A stretch of 64,000 bases of DNA from Flavobacterium beibuense. Lineage in GTDB: Bacteria; Bacteroidota; Bacteroidia; Flavobacteriales; Flavobacteriaceae. Positions 1 to 8,689 of the stretch are shown piece after piece. The translations under genes and the position numbers were made by a program. Each line of letters starts with the position of its first letter. Positions within the stretch are counted from its first letter, which is position 1. The stretch lies in NCBI RefSeq assembly GCF_004151245.1, contig NZ_JUIW01000005.1:62001-126000 (forward strand), read 5' to 3'. Below the pieces are notes generated by a model, which saw nothing but the letters and a program-made list of their open reading frames with translations, had not been told where the DNA came from and did not search any database.

Positions 1-504
1 GATGCTGAGAAGTATATTAAGATATTCACTTTCCTTCCGCAGGAAGAAATTGAGCAGATTATAGCGGAACATAAGCAGGCTCCGCATTTAAGGGTGCTTC
101 AAAAAAGACTTGCTCAGGAGGTAACTACATTTGTTCACTCTAAAGAAGATTTTGAAGATGCGGTAAAGAAAGCCGAATTTGTTTTCTCTAATTATGACCG
201 TGAGGCTATTGAGAACGAAAGTGAAGAATTCTTTACAGATATTTTTGGTGAGTTCTTTACGGCTCCGGTAAAAAAATCGGTACTTACACAAGGTGAGGAT
301 ATCGTTGTGGTACTAAGCGATATTACAGGTATATTCCCTTCAAGGAAAGAAGCAAGAAAATCATTAGCAGCTAACGCTGTTGCTATCAATAAAGTGAAAG
401 TTGATGAAAGCTATGCTTTGAGTACTAACGATTTGCTTTTTGGTAAATACATCCTGGTTTCTTTTGGTAAGAAAAAGAATTTTGTTGTTCCTGTAGAGGA
501 TTAA
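1..504 (+). CDS. tyrS: Tyrosyl-tRNA synthetase, C-terminal part
   Basis: This is the 3' part of a gene that begins before the window; 167 codons are visible. TyrS charges tRNA-Tyr with tyrosine in the cytoplasm. The visible start (FLPQEEIEQI, then HKQAPHLRVLQKRLAQEVT) matches the end of the alpha-helical anticodon-binding region of bacterial TyrS. The last 65 or so residues (from KKSVLTQG, with FPSRKEARKSL) match the S4-type RNA-binding domain that closes bacterial TyrS. An internal ATG at base 94 is in frame but is not the start. A strong bidirectional terminator follows 40 bases after the stop. The identification is confident; the catalytic HIGH/KMSKS motifs lie outside the window. Confidence 0.93.
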   Translation, partial: DAEKYIKIFTFLPQEEIEQIIAEHKQAPHLRVLQKRLAQEVTTFVHSKEDFEDAVKKAEFVFSNYDREAIENESEEFFTDIFGEFFTAPVKKSVLTQGEDIVVVLSDITGIFPSRKEARKSLAANAVAINKVKVDESYALSTNDLLFGKYILVSFGKKKNFVVPVED

Positions 505-540
505 TAAATATAAGTTGCTTAGTTGCAAAGTAACTTTATA

Positions 541-571
541 AAAAAATCCGCTCATTGAGCGGATTTTTTTT
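541..571. terminator. Bidirectional terminator between tyrS and the sulfatase gene
   Basis: A perfect inverted repeat (arms ATCCGCTCA / TGAGCGGAT) is flanked by a run of A on the left and a run of T on the right. It sits between the converging ends of tyrS and the sulfatase gene and can serve both. Confidence 0.9.
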
Positions 572-2210
572 ATTTCATAGGAGTACCCCTTAGTTTTTTA
601 AAATTATCGTAGGCTTTGTCTACTTTTTCTTTAGGAGTGGTTTCAAATTCTTTGTCAGTTACTTTATACTCTGCCTGAAGCTCTTTTAGCCTTGCATGTA
701 GCTCTTTCTGGATGCTGGCATATTCCGGACTGTTATAAATATTATGCTGTTCCTCAGGGTCTGTTTTAAGGTCGTACATTTCCCATACATCAATGTCGTC
801 ATAAAAATGGATTAGCTTATAACGGCTTGTTCTTACACCATAATGCCTTTTTACCATGTGGAAAGCCGGGTAGTCGTAATAATGATAGTAAAGGGCATCT
901 CTGAAGTTGTCATCCTTTATGGTGTTTTCCAGCAATGGCCTCAATGATTTGCCCTGAAAATCGGACGGTATCTGTACGCCGGCATAATCAAGGAAGGTAG
1001 AGGCGAAGTCAAGGTTTTGGGTCATGCCCGAAACAATTTTTCCTTTCTGTATTTTTTCAGGATACTGTATAAGTAATGGCTGTTTCATGGATATCTCGTA
1101 CATAAAACGCTTGTCAAACCAGCCATTTTCACCCATGTAAAACCCTTGGTCAGAAGTATAAACCACAATAGTGTTTTCGGTTAGTCCGTTTGCGTCAAGG
1201 TAATCCAGTATTTTACCTACGCCTTCGTCTACAGAAGCGATTGTTGCAAGATAATCCTGTACATAGCGTTGGTATTTGTATTCTGCCAGTTCCTTACCAT
1301 GAAGGTTAGCTTTGTGAAAAGCATCGTTTTTTGCCTGATAGGCCGAATCCCATACTTTGCGCTGTAACGGGGTCATTCTGTCAAAGTCATTCGTCCACGG
1401 GTTGTGTGCAAGTTCAGGGCTTCCTTCTTTTTTAGTCATTTTAAGGTCATGTCCCTCATACATATCATCATAAATGGTCATAAGCTGCTGTTGTGCGGCA
1501 GGCTGTCCTTCATGTTTTACATAATAAGTGTCGGGTATAGGGAATTGTATAGTGTCGTACATGTTTAAATGACGAAGGGCCGGCATCCAGTTGCGGTGTG
1601 GTGCTTTGTGGTGTACCATTAAAAAGAAAGGCTTATCTCCTTTTGCATTTTTATCCATCCAGGCAATACTTTTATCGGTAATCAGGTCGGTAGCATAACC
1701 GTCGGTAACAACTTTGCCTTTTGTAGTTATAAACTCGGGATTGTAATAATTGCCCTGATCGTTCAGGATGTCCCAATGGTCAAAACCTGTAGGGTCTGAT
1801 GAAAGGTGCCATTTCCCTATAACGGCCGTTTTATAGCCTGCTTCCTGTAGGTATTTTGGTAATGTGTTTTGTGTGTTGTCAAATTTATCGCCGTTCATCC
1901 TAAAACCATTCATATGGCTGAATTTTCCGGTAAGTATGGTAGCGCGGCTAGGTCCGCAAAGGGAATTGGTGCAAAAATTATTGGTAAAAAGTGCCCCGTT
2001 TTTTGCCAATCGGTCTATGTTAGGGGTTTTTGCCAGCTGACTTAAGGGGTGACCGTATGCGCTAATGGCCTGTAGGGCATGGTCGTCGGTCATTATAAAA
2101 ATGATGTTGGGTTTTTGCGGAGCCTCCACAACTTGTTCGGTTTCCTTTTTTTTGCCGCAGGAAACCATTGCCAGCATTGCCAGTATAACGGCTAAGATAT
2201 GTTTGGTCAT
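570..2210 (-). CDS. Sulfatase lipoprotein (arylsulfatase / N-acetylglucosamine-6-sulfatase-like)
   Basis: This predicted exported sulfatase of 546 residues hydrolyses sulfate esters, probably on glycans. A lipoprotein signal with Cys18 (AMVSCGKKK) suggests anchoring in an outer membrane. The type I sulfatase signature CGPSR is at residues 85-89; Cys85 (not Ser) is the residue that a maturase would convert to formylglycine. TDDH near residue 41 and SDQGFYMGENGWFDKR in the second half match calcium-binding and active-site positions of the family. The C-terminal stretch with YDLKTDPEEQHN is usual for S1-family enzymes. The architecture is closest to GlcNAc-6-sulfatase-like groups, but the substrate cannot be read from sequence. 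No SusC/SusD pair or glycosidase lies next to it, so it does not sit in an obvious polysaccharide utilization locus. The maturase is not in the window. Confidence 0.9.
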   Translation of the reverse strand: MTKHILAVILAMLAMVSCGKKKETEQVVEAPQKPNIIFIMTDDHALQAISAYGHPLSQLAKTPNIDRLAKNGALFTNNFCTNSLCGPSRATILTGKFSHMNGFRMNGDKFDNTQNTLPKYLQEAGYKTAVIGKWHLSSDPTGFDHWDILNDQGNYYNPEFITTKGKVVTDGYATDLITDKSIAWMDKNAKGDKPFFLMVHHKAPHRNWMPALRHLNMYDTIQFPIPDTYYVKHEGQPAAQQQLMTIYDDMYEGHDLKMTKKEGSPELAHNPWTNDFDRMTPLQRKVWDSAYQAKNDAFHKANLHGKELAEYKYQRYVQDYLATIASVDEGVGKILDYLDANGLTENTIVVYTSDQGFYMGENGWFDKRFMYEISMKQPLLIQYPEKIQKGKIVSGMTQNLDFASTFLDYAGVQIPSDFQGKSLRPLLENTIKDDNFRDALYYHYYDYPAFHMVKRHYGVRTSRYKLIHFYDDIDVWEMYDLKTDPEEQHNIYNSPEYASIQKELHARLKELQAEYKVTDKEFETTPKEKVDKAYDNFKKLRGTPMK

Positions 2211-2263
2211 GAGTAACAGATTTGCGAAAGGTAAATATACGACTATAAGTGTATAACGTATTG

Positions 2264-3244
2264 TTAAAGTACCATGAGGTTACACCCGCGGATATCGGAA
2301 TTATCAAAACGGCCCAATACTTCAAAGGACTGGTTTGTGTATTTTTTCCCTAAATCCTGAGTAGCTATAAAGGAGCAGGAATTGATGTTGGCAAGATCTA
2401 TTACATTTATGCCGCCTGTTTTACCGGTTTCTACATAGCTTAAAGCATCTTCGGTGTCACGAATAAGAATATCCATCCATGGCGGGCATTCAAAAATACC
2501 ATCGCCAAGTGAATACGCCTGCGAAAGCAGTTCGGTCATACCGTATTCCGAATGGATTTTACTTACGCCAAAACCTTTACACAGTATTTCATGAAGTTCC
2601 TCACGTATCATTTCACGACGTTTGCCTTTCATCCCCCCAGTCTCCATTATAATAGTATTCTTAAGGTTAAAATCCTGTTTTTCTGCCAGGTCGAGAAGGG
2701 CATAAGTAACACCAATAAGTAAAACATTCTGTCCTGCATTATCCAGTGCTGTAAGCTTTTGTATAAGCTCGTCGTAGTTGTGCAGGTAAAAGCCGCTATC
2801 AGGATTATTAGAACGCTCAATTAGGTCTTTCACCATGTAAATTAATGAAGAGCCTTCGCGCTCCAGATAGGAGGGTAGAAGAGCCAAAATGGCATAGTCT
2901 TCTATATTGCCGTAAAACTGTGAAAAAGCCAGTCTGAAACTGTCTTCATAATAGCTTAAATCGGTAACAAGATGTCTACTGGTTGTCATTCCAGTTGTTC
3001 CGCTACTGGTAAAAGTGATTTGTGCAGGGTTAATGCTGCTTACTATGTCATGACTTTTAAAAAACTGTATCGGCAGGAACGGAATGTGGTGTATGGATTT
3101 TACATTTTGCCTGTCTTTACCCAAAAGTTCACAAAAATTTCGGTATACGGCATTATTGTCATACTGGTGCCTGTATACTTTTAGTGTAATTTTTTCAAAC
3201 TCCTTTTTAGAAGCAATGGTAAATATGTCGTTTTGGGTAAGCAA
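2264..3244 (-). CDS. LuxE-like acyl-protein synthetase
   Basis: This 326-residue protein belongs to the LuxE / acyl-protein synthetase family (adenylate-forming, PaaK-like fold). LuxE activates fatty acids in bioluminescent bacteria; homologues in Bacteroidota are thought to activate carboxylic acids for unknown acceptors. The AMP-binding P-loop ITFTSSGTTGMT lies near residues 76-87, METGGMKGKRR near 205, and SEYGMTELLSQAYS near 238 is the A5-like motif. No luxC/luxD-like gene is adjacent, so bioluminescence is not implied. The start appears to be TTG at 3244 because no in-frame ATG precedes the conserved N-terminus LTQNDIFTI. A hairpin upstream separates it from the preceding gene. Substrate is unknown. 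Confidence 0.82.
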   Translation of the reverse strand: MLTQNDIFTIASKKEFEKITLKVYRHQYDNNAVYRNFCELLGKDRQNVKSIHHIPFLPIQFFKSHDIVSSINPAQITFTSSGTTGMTTSRHLVTDLSYYEDSFRLAFSQFYGNIEDYAILALLPSYLEREGSSLIYMVKDLIERSNNPDSGFYLHNYDELIQKLTALDNAGQNVLLIGVTYALLDLAEKQDFNLKNTIIMETGGMKGKRREMIREELHEILCKGFGVSKIHSEYGMTELLSQAYSLGDGIFECPPWMDILIRDTEDALSYVETGKTGGINVIDLANINSCSFIATQDLGKKYTNQSFEVLGRFDNSDIRGCNLMVL

Positions 3245-3275
3245 TGCACAAAAAGTTTTGGCAAAAATACAAATA

Positions 3276-3304
3276 AAAAAGCACCGCTGTTGCAGTGCTT
3301 TAAT
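3276..3304. terminator. Hairpin between the LuxE-like gene and the short T9SS gene
   Basis: Arms AAGCAC and GTGCTT enclose a 10-base loop and are preceded by an A run, so on the minus strand the hairpin is followed by T residues. It would end the transcript of the short T9SS gene (3326-3664) before the LuxE-like gene. Confidence 0.65.
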
Positions 3305-3325
3305 TATGTTATACTATTGAATATC

Positions 3326-3664
3326 TTATTTAACAATCAGTTTTCTGGTTGCTGTAGCTTCACCTTCCTTAACCTTAACAATATATACACCTGCAGTCAG
3401 GTTAGATATATTTAATTCTTTACCGGTTATGGTAGCCTGAAGTATTTTTTTACCCAGTACATCGTAAATCTCTACCTCTTTGCTTTGACCAGACTTAGAG
3501 GTGATATAAACCCTGTCTGAACTTACCGGGTTAGGGTATATGTTCAGGTCTTCTATGTTCTGCTGTTGCATTACAGCTGTATTCCCTTTGCTATCCTGTG
3601 CAGCAGCGCTGAAGGACATAAGGAAAAAGAACAGTAAAGTGATATAAAAGTAGTTTTTCTTCAT
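3326..3664 (-). CDS. Very short T9SS-sorted secreted protein
   Basis: This is a protein of 112 residues consisting of a signal peptide (MKKNYFYITLLFFFLMSFSA, cleavage near AAAQ), about 18 residues of linker, and a complete type A T9SS C-terminal sorting domain (NIYPNPVSSDRVYI, VEIYDVLGKKIL, LTAGVYIVKVKEGE, ending RKLIVK). The domain directs export through the type IX system and attachment or release at the surface. I chose ATG at 3664 because it directly precedes the signal peptide; a longer in-frame opening to 3832 runs through a terminator and is not credible. Almost nothing is left after removal of the signals, so it may be a remnant of a larger secreted protein or a genuine small surface peptide. 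Confidence 0.85.
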   Translation of the reverse strand: MKKNYFYITLLFFFLMSFSAAAQDSKGNTAVMQQQNIEDLNIYPNPVSSDRVYITSKSGQSKEVEIYDVLGKKILQATITGKELNISNLTAGVYIVKVKEGEATATRKLIVK

Positions 3665-3720
3665 TGACGACGATTGATAGTGTAAAGATATAAAAATATT
3701 TTCAAATATCATACCAAAAA

Positions 3721-3751
3721 AAAAGCCCCTCAATTTTATGAGGGGCTTTTT
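3721..3751. terminator. Terminator downstream of the beta-helix lipoprotein gene
   Basis: Perfect 12-base arms (AAAAGCCCCTCA / TGAGGGGCTTTT) around a short AT loop lie just beyond the minus-strand stop at 3774. Confidence 0.9.
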
Positions 3752-3773
3752 GATATGTTGATTATAACTTTTC

Positions 3774-4913
3774 TTAGTTAAATCTTGTCCATCCCTGAGC
3801 CCAAGTAGGAACAGCAGCACCGTTACCAGCACCAGTTACGTTAGCACCTACAGTGTAGAAACCTGTGTTAGTACCTAGGTAGTTAGTGATTGCAGTAACG
3901 TTGTCAAACATTACGTTTGTAAATTTGATTTCATTGTTGTCAACGTGAGCGTTAGCTACAGGATCTGCAGCAGCATCTTTAATGTTGATACCAGTAGCGA
4001 AACCTGAAACGTAGAAGTTATCTACTGTCCAAAGTCCTCCACCTTCTTTGATGAAGATACCACCTTCTGAACCAGGACCCACTACAGTGATATTTTTAAG
4101 TGTAGCTGTAGTTGTAGGAAGAGCTGCACCGTTATCACCATTGTTAGAACCTTCTATACCAGCTTTAGCACCGCCTGTGATGTACCAGTACTCACCAGTA
4201 CCTTTCCAACCGTCAGCAAAGTCGATTGAATCGTCACCACTGTTAGTAGCTACTAAATATTTACCGTTTACAGCGCCACCGAAGAACTCTATACCGTCAT
4301 CACCACCTTCGAAAGACTGAACGTACTCAACTGTAGTACCAGAACCAACTCCGAAAAGAGAAAGACCATTAAATTCTTTATCACCGTTAAAAGCGGCACC
4401 AGTGTACTCAATTCTTAGGTAACGGATAACACCAGAGTTATCGTTATCTACTGTACCACCATAAGTAAGGTCAGAAACCTCAGCAGTAGCAGTTTGTCCT
4501 GTAGAACCACCTTTGTTAGTGTTTGCTTTACCACAAATTACAAGACCACCCCAATCACCTTGTGCAGGGTTAGATGAAGCAGAAGTCATAACTACCGGGC
4601 TAGTAGCTGTACCGTTGATGAATATTTGTCCACCTTGAGCTACTGCGATATAAGCGCTAGTTCCACCTGAAGCCTTAACAGTTGTACCTGCAGGAATAGT
4701 TAATTTAGCACCATCTCTTACAATGAATGAACCTGTTAGGTTGTAAGTTTTAGTAGCGTCTAAAGTAGCTTCTTCACCTGATTTAAGTTCACCCTGAAAG
4801 TTTGTAGGGTCAATTACAGTTTGGTTGTTGTTGTTTGAGTTGTCATCATCGCTGCTGCAAGATGTTAAAGCTAATGCTGCAACTGCTAACGTAGAGAAAA
4901 GCAATTTTTTCAT
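3774..4913 (-). CDS. Beta-helix surface lipoprotein next to a TonB receptor
   Basis: This 379-residue lipoprotein has Cys19 in a lipobox (ALTSCSSDDD) followed by the D/N-rich tether usual for Bacteroidota lipoproteins. The rest is rich in Gly, Asn, Thr and short beta-strand repeats (IPAGTTVKASGGT, GDWGGLVICGKA, FEGGDDGIEFFGG, NSGDDSIDFADGW), which indicates a right-handed parallel beta helix. The acidic GDD turns may bind calcium or a ligand. It lies immediately downstream of the TonB-dependent receptor gene with only about 125 bases between, and the two probably form one operon as a receptor plus surface ligand-binding partner, analogous to but not homologous with SusC/SusD. The ligand is unknown. 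Similar receptor/lipoprotein pairs are common in Flavobacterium. Confidence 0.8.
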   Translation of the reverse strand: MKKLLFSTLAVAALALTSCSSDDDNSNNNNQTVIDPTNFQGELKSGEEATLDATKTYNLTGSFIVRDGAKLTIPAGTTVKASGGTSAYIAVAQGGQIFINGTATSPVVMTSASSNPAQGDWGGLVICGKANTNKGGSTGQTATAEVSDLTYGGTVDNDNSGVIRYLRIEYTGAAFNGDKEFNGLSLFGVGSGTTVEYVQSFEGGDDGIEFFGGAVNGKYLVATNSGDDSIDFADGWKGTGEYWYITGGAKAGIEGSNNGDNGAALPTTTATLKNITVVGPGSEGGIFIKEGGGLWTVDNFYVSGFATGINIKDAAADPVANAHVDNNEIKFTNVMFDNVTAITNYLGTNTGFYTVGANVTGAGNGAAVPTWAQGWTRFN

Positions 4914-5038
4914 CTGTTGTGTTTTTAAAGTTTAAGTTAATTTACTGAGGCAAAAGTATTTTAGCCGTATTAAAAAGCGTTTAAGTCAATATTAAGTGTT
5001 TATTAAACCTAAACGCTTTTGTGTTACTTCAATGTTAA

Positions 5039-7819
5039 TTACAGTTTATAGGTTAGGCCTACCTTGAAAACCATACCTTTTTTGTATTGTGCAACAATTA
5101 CATCCTGATCTTCCTGTATTCTTTCTACTGTAGGGTCAAGTATGTTTCTTACACTTAGTCCTATACTGAACTTCTTGCTCAGGTCAGATTTAACGATGAA
5201 ATCAAGAGTGCCAACAGCTTTATCAACAATGTTACCTTTTGTATTAGTACCGATAGCATATACCCTGTCAGAGAAATAGTTGTAAGTAAGTGTTGCTGTA
5301 AGTTTTTTGTCTTCGCTAAATTCGTTAAGGTAGCTTATGTCAGCATTTAAAAGTAGATCTGAAGCTCCTGTAAGTTTGCCTTCGGTGTTTGTAAAGCCTA
5401 CGTTCAGGTTAGTTTCGTCTGATACTTTCTGGGAACTAAAATCCTGATTGTTGTACATGTATGATGCATTAAAACCTGCTGATACTATGTTGTTTAATAT
5501 TGCGTCTTCACCAGAGAATTTAAACAGGTCTTTTCTTATTTCAAATTCACCACCTATAGCAATTGCTTTTTCTCCTGTGTTAACATAAGAGATGTCGTTT
5601 GTTGCAGATGCTACAGTTACTTCGTTTATTGGGTTTTGAATGTATTTACCAAAAGCTGTGAATGAGATTATTTCAGTAGCAGTTGGGAAGTATTCCCATT
5701 TAATATCAGCATTATAATCTGTTGAAGCATATAGGTCAGGGTTACCGAATGTTACCTGAGTAACTTCTTCATACTGGAACGGAGCTCTTTCTTTAAACTG
5801 AGGCAGTGTATAGGTTTTACTGGCTGCAAATTTTAAGTTTTGTTTTTCAGTAAGCTCATATTTAATAGCTGTACTTGGCATAAACTCTGTAGATTCAAAA
5901 CTACTGTCACCACCGTTTGGTTGTAATGAAGTTTTCCATTCAATATCCTGAGTAATCATTTCAAGCCTTAAAGCAGCAATTGCTGTTAACCTTGGGTTGA
6001 ATTTGTATTCTACTGCTCCATAACCTGCATTGATAATTTGTGTACCGTTGTAGGTTTGAGGGTCAAGGGCATTTGGTACGCCTGCGCCACCTCTAAAGGT
6101 AATGATGTCAAATCTGCCCGCATCCATATTTGCCTGGTTAAAGTAACCGTCAATATTGTTAAGGTCTATTTGTACAGGATCAACAAGGTTTGTCTGTCTG
6201 TCAATTCTAAAGTTGAACTGAGTAGCATCAAAGTCAGTGTTTTTAAAACGTCCGCTGTAACCTACTGTAAATTTACCTTTGTAGTTGTCATCCGCATCTT
6301 TATTGAATTTATAATTTGCAGAGATGTTTGCTGCTATTTCGTCTTCAGTAAGATTTTGATAATAGCGGTGGTTGTCTGATGTTGCTAAGTCAGATACTTT
6401 AAGCCCCTGTGAGAAATCATCATTGTCTATAGGGACAAAAGTGTTTTGCATCCTGTCTGGTATTACGTTCTTCACTACATTGTAAGAAGTACCCCATTCA
6501 AGGTCTGTTCTTTCGTTAAATGTATGGTTACCTAATAACTGGTTTACATAAAGCGAAGTTCTGTCAAAGGTAGAACGTCTTACAAAACCGCCTCCGTTTG
6601 GAGCGTTGTCAAAAATATCTATAGTACCGTTAAATTCGTCATGACTTTGAGATGTTGAGTTAACAAAAAGTGAGTTGAATTTAAGGTTGTTGTCTGCATT
6701 GATTTTATAGTTGGCATTACCCATTAAAGTAGTGTTTGTTAAATGGGTATATGACTCATAATCAAAATCTTTTCTTGCAATTCCCTGGTTACTTACGTTA
6801 CCCCTTGCAATACCTTCTCTGTAGCTGTACTCACTGTCAAATGATCCTGTAGCAAAAAAGCTTAATCTTCCTTCTTCGCCTACATCATAACTGTCGCCGC
6901 CTTTTAGAGAGATGCTCATATTTACCGGAGTTACAGTTTGCTTATTCCAACTTGTAGTGAAGTTGTAAGCATCTAATGGATTTGCAGGGGCTTCCTGATT
7001 TGAGAATCCTGAAAAAGCCGGGCCATCCTGTTGGTAGAAGTTGTCTACGTTTACAGCATTTTGACTAACACCTGTTCCTACGCCTACTTCAAAAAATCCG
7101 TTTCCTTTGTAGTTTTTAGAAGCGATATCTATGTTTGCTCCCGAAAAGTCTCCGTAGTTTTTAAAGTAATACGTTTTGTCTATACCAATATATTCAACAA
7201 TGTCAGTAGAGAATATTTCAAGGCTTATGTTTTTCTTAGAAGGGTTGTTAGACGGTAACGGTAATCCGTTCATGGTAGTCATATTGTATCTGTCGCCAAG
7301 ACCCCTTACATATACACTACCTGATCCTTCTTGTTTAGATATACCTGTAGTTTTAGTAACGGCAGTAGCTACGTCGCTAACTCCTTTACGCTCTAATTCC
7401 TGCGCACCAATGTTTTGTTTTATCTCAACCGCTTTTTTCTGTTCAGCTAAAAGGGTTGATTCTTTTTCGCGGCTAACCGTCTTTTCTATTACAAGGTCAG
7501 TAAGTACTACACTGGTAGAACCTAAAGCCTGGTTTATCGTTTTTGTTTCGCCTGCCTTAATAGTAAAAGGTATTTCTACGTTTTCATAACCAAGAAATGC
7601 TACTACTAAAGTGTGGCTTCCTTCAGGAACCGTTAGAGAGTACTTTCCGTTCTCGTCTGTGTTAGTTCCAATTGTTGTTCCTTTTATCACCACACTGGCA
7701 AAAGGAAGGGTTTCATCATTTAAGTCTTTGTCGGTAATTGTACCGGTTACTGTTCCTTTGTTTTGGGCAAAGCTTAAAGCAAAGGTAAACAGTGTGATAA
7801 TTAAAAATTTAAGTTTCAT
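5039..7819 (-). CDS. TonB-dependent receptor with carboxypeptidase-like N-terminal domain
   Basis: This is a 926-residue outer-membrane receptor that imports a substrate using energy from TonB. A signal peptide (ends SFAQN at about residue 20) precedes a carboxypeptidase-D regulatory-like beta-sandwich (about 22-105, GTVTGTITDKDLNDETLPFA ... ENGKYSLTVPEGSH). A plug domain (about 130-240, with SVYVRGLGDRYNMTTMNGL) and a 22-strand type barrel follow, ending VGLTYKL. No SusD partner is present; the partner seems to be the downstream beta-helix lipoprotein. The gene is divergent from a PhoB/PhoR-like pair, so control by that system (possibly phosphate) is a reasonable inference but unproved. Substrate cannot be assigned. 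Confidence 0.88.
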   Translation of the reverse strand: MKLKFLIITLFTFALSFAQNKGTVTGTITDKDLNDETLPFASVVIKGTTIGTNTDENGKYSLTVPEGSHTLVVAFLGYENVEIPFTIKAGETKTINQALGSTSVVLTDLVIEKTVSREKESTLLAEQKKAVEIKQNIGAQELERKGVSDVATAVTKTTGISKQEGSGSVYVRGLGDRYNMTTMNGLPLPSNNPSKKNISLEIFSTDIVEYIGIDKTYYFKNYGDFSGANIDIASKNYKGNGFFEVGVGTGVSQNAVNVDNFYQQDGPAFSGFSNQEAPANPLDAYNFTTSWNKQTVTPVNMSISLKGGDSYDVGEEGRLSFFATGSFDSEYSYREGIARGNVSNQGIARKDFDYESYTHLTNTTLMGNANYKINADNNLKFNSLFVNSTSQSHDEFNGTIDIFDNAPNGGGFVRRSTFDRTSLYVNQLLGNHTFNERTDLEWGTSYNVVKNVIPDRMQNTFVPIDNDDFSQGLKVSDLATSDNHRYYQNLTEDEIAANISANYKFNKDADDNYKGKFTVGYSGRFKNTDFDATQFNFRIDRQTNLVDPVQIDLNNIDGYFNQANMDAGRFDIITFRGGAGVPNALDPQTYNGTQIINAGYGAVEYKFNPRLTAIAALRLEMITQDIEWKTSLQPNGGDSSFESTEFMPSTAIKYELTEKQNLKFAASKTYTLPQFKERAPFQYEEVTQVTFGNPDLYASTDYNADIKWEYFPTATEIISFTAFGKYIQNPINEVTVASATNDISYVNTGEKAIAIGGEFEIRKDLFKFSGEDAILNNIVSAGFNASYMYNNQDFSSQKVSDETNLNVGFTNTEGKLTGASDLLLNADISYLNEFSEDKKLTATLTYNYFSDRVYAIGTNTKGNIVDKAVGTLDFIVKSDLSKKFSIGLSVRNILDPTVERIQEDQDVIVAQYKKGMVFKVGLTYKL

Positions 7820-7912
7820 TTCGTGTCGTTTAATTTCGCTGCAAAGAAACTTCAGGTATCCGAACCGATTGTTAGATAAACGTTACCTTTGGATTTAGGT
7901 TTTATTATTAAA

Positions 7913-7940
7913 TTGTTAACAGATTAAATAATTGTTAACA
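7913..7940. promoter_or_regulatory. Direct repeat in the receptor / response-regulator intergenic region
   Basis: TTGTTAACA occurs twice (7913-7921 and 7932-7940), 19 bases apart, with a related TTGTTAGA at 7869-7876. A TAnnTTTG-like box, TATCTTTA, follows at 7959-7966 toward the response-regulator gene. Repeated half-sites two helical turns apart are typical of OmpR/PhoB-family binding sites. Assignment to the adjacent regulator is inference. Confidence 0.5.
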
Positions 7941-8002
7941 CGTTTGTTCATTTTGTATTATCTTTACCTTTACAGCCGCAAAACATAATATGCCAAAGCA
8001 TT

Positions 8003-8689
8003 ATGAAGAAAAAAGACATTAAGATCTTATTGGTTGATGATGAGCAGGATATCCTGGAAATTGTGGGGTATAACCTATCTCAGGAAGGTTACCAGATTAT
8101 CACTGCATCAAATGGCAGGGATGCCATTGCGAAAGCAAAAAAAGAGCTTCCTCACCTTATCATTATGGATGTAATGATGCCCGAAATGGATGGTATGGAA
8201 GCGGTTGAGAACATCAGGAAATTACCTGAGCTTAACAATGTAATTATCACTTTCCTTACTGCAAGAAGCGAAGACTATTCTCAGGTTGCAGGGTTTGATG
8301 CCGGAGCCGATGATTATATTGCAAAGCCTATTAAGCCAAAATTACTGGTAAGCAAAGTAAAAGCTCTACTAAGAAGGCTTAAGGAAGATGAAAGCAAAGG
8401 CGATGTTCTTAAAGTAGGTAATATTGAAATAAACCGCGAAGAATATAAAATTATTCTTGAAGATAACGGAGAGATCGTACTGCCAAGAAAAGAGTTTGAG
8501 CTTTTCTATCTGTTAGCTTCTAAGCCCGGTAAAGTATTTAAGAGAGAAGAAATTCTTGACAAAGTATGGGGTAATGAGGTTGTAGTAGGCGGAAGGACTA
8601 TTGATGTACACATTAGAAAGCTTCGTGAAAAAATAGGTGACGAACTATTTAAAACGATAAAAGGAGTAGGCTATAAGCTGGAAATTTAG
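8003..8689 (+). CDS. OmpR/PhoB-family response regulator
   Basis: This 228-residue regulator has a receiver domain (about 5-120) with acidic residues D12-D13, phosphoacceptor D56 (LIIMDVMMPEMDG), T86 and K108, and a C-terminal winged-helix DNA-binding domain (about 130-228, ending TIKGVGYKLEI). It is phosphorylated by a sensor kinase and then binds promoter repeats. The cognate kinase is the next gene, whose start overlaps this stop (TAGTG). The overall sequence resembles the PhoB/PhoP type common in flavobacteria. The divergent TonB receptor gene and the 19-base-spaced TTGTTAACA repeats between them suggest a local target. Confidence 0.93.
   Translation: MKKKDIKILLVDDEQDILEIVGYNLSQEGYQIITASNGRDAIAKAKKELPHLIIMDVMMPEMDGMEAVENIRKLPELNNVIITFLTARSEDYSQVAGFDAGADDYIAKPIKPKLLVSKVKALLRRLKEDESKGDVLKVGNIEINREEYKIILEDNGEIVLPRKEFELFYLLASKPGKVFKREEILDKVWGNEVVVGGRTIDVHIRKLREKIGDELFKTIKGVGYKLEI

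Noticed and set aside
3665-3832. N-terminal extension of the short T9SS protein
   Set aside because: It would run through the terminator of the neighbouring gene and place the signal peptide inside the chain.
7031-7589. Plus-strand openings over the TonB receptor gene
   Set aside because: They are antisense to a clear receptor with full domain structure and have no family-like sequence.
5039-7819. The TonB receptor considered as SusC of a polysaccharide utilization locus
   Set aside because: No SusD-like gene is adjacent; the partner is a beta-helix lipoprotein.
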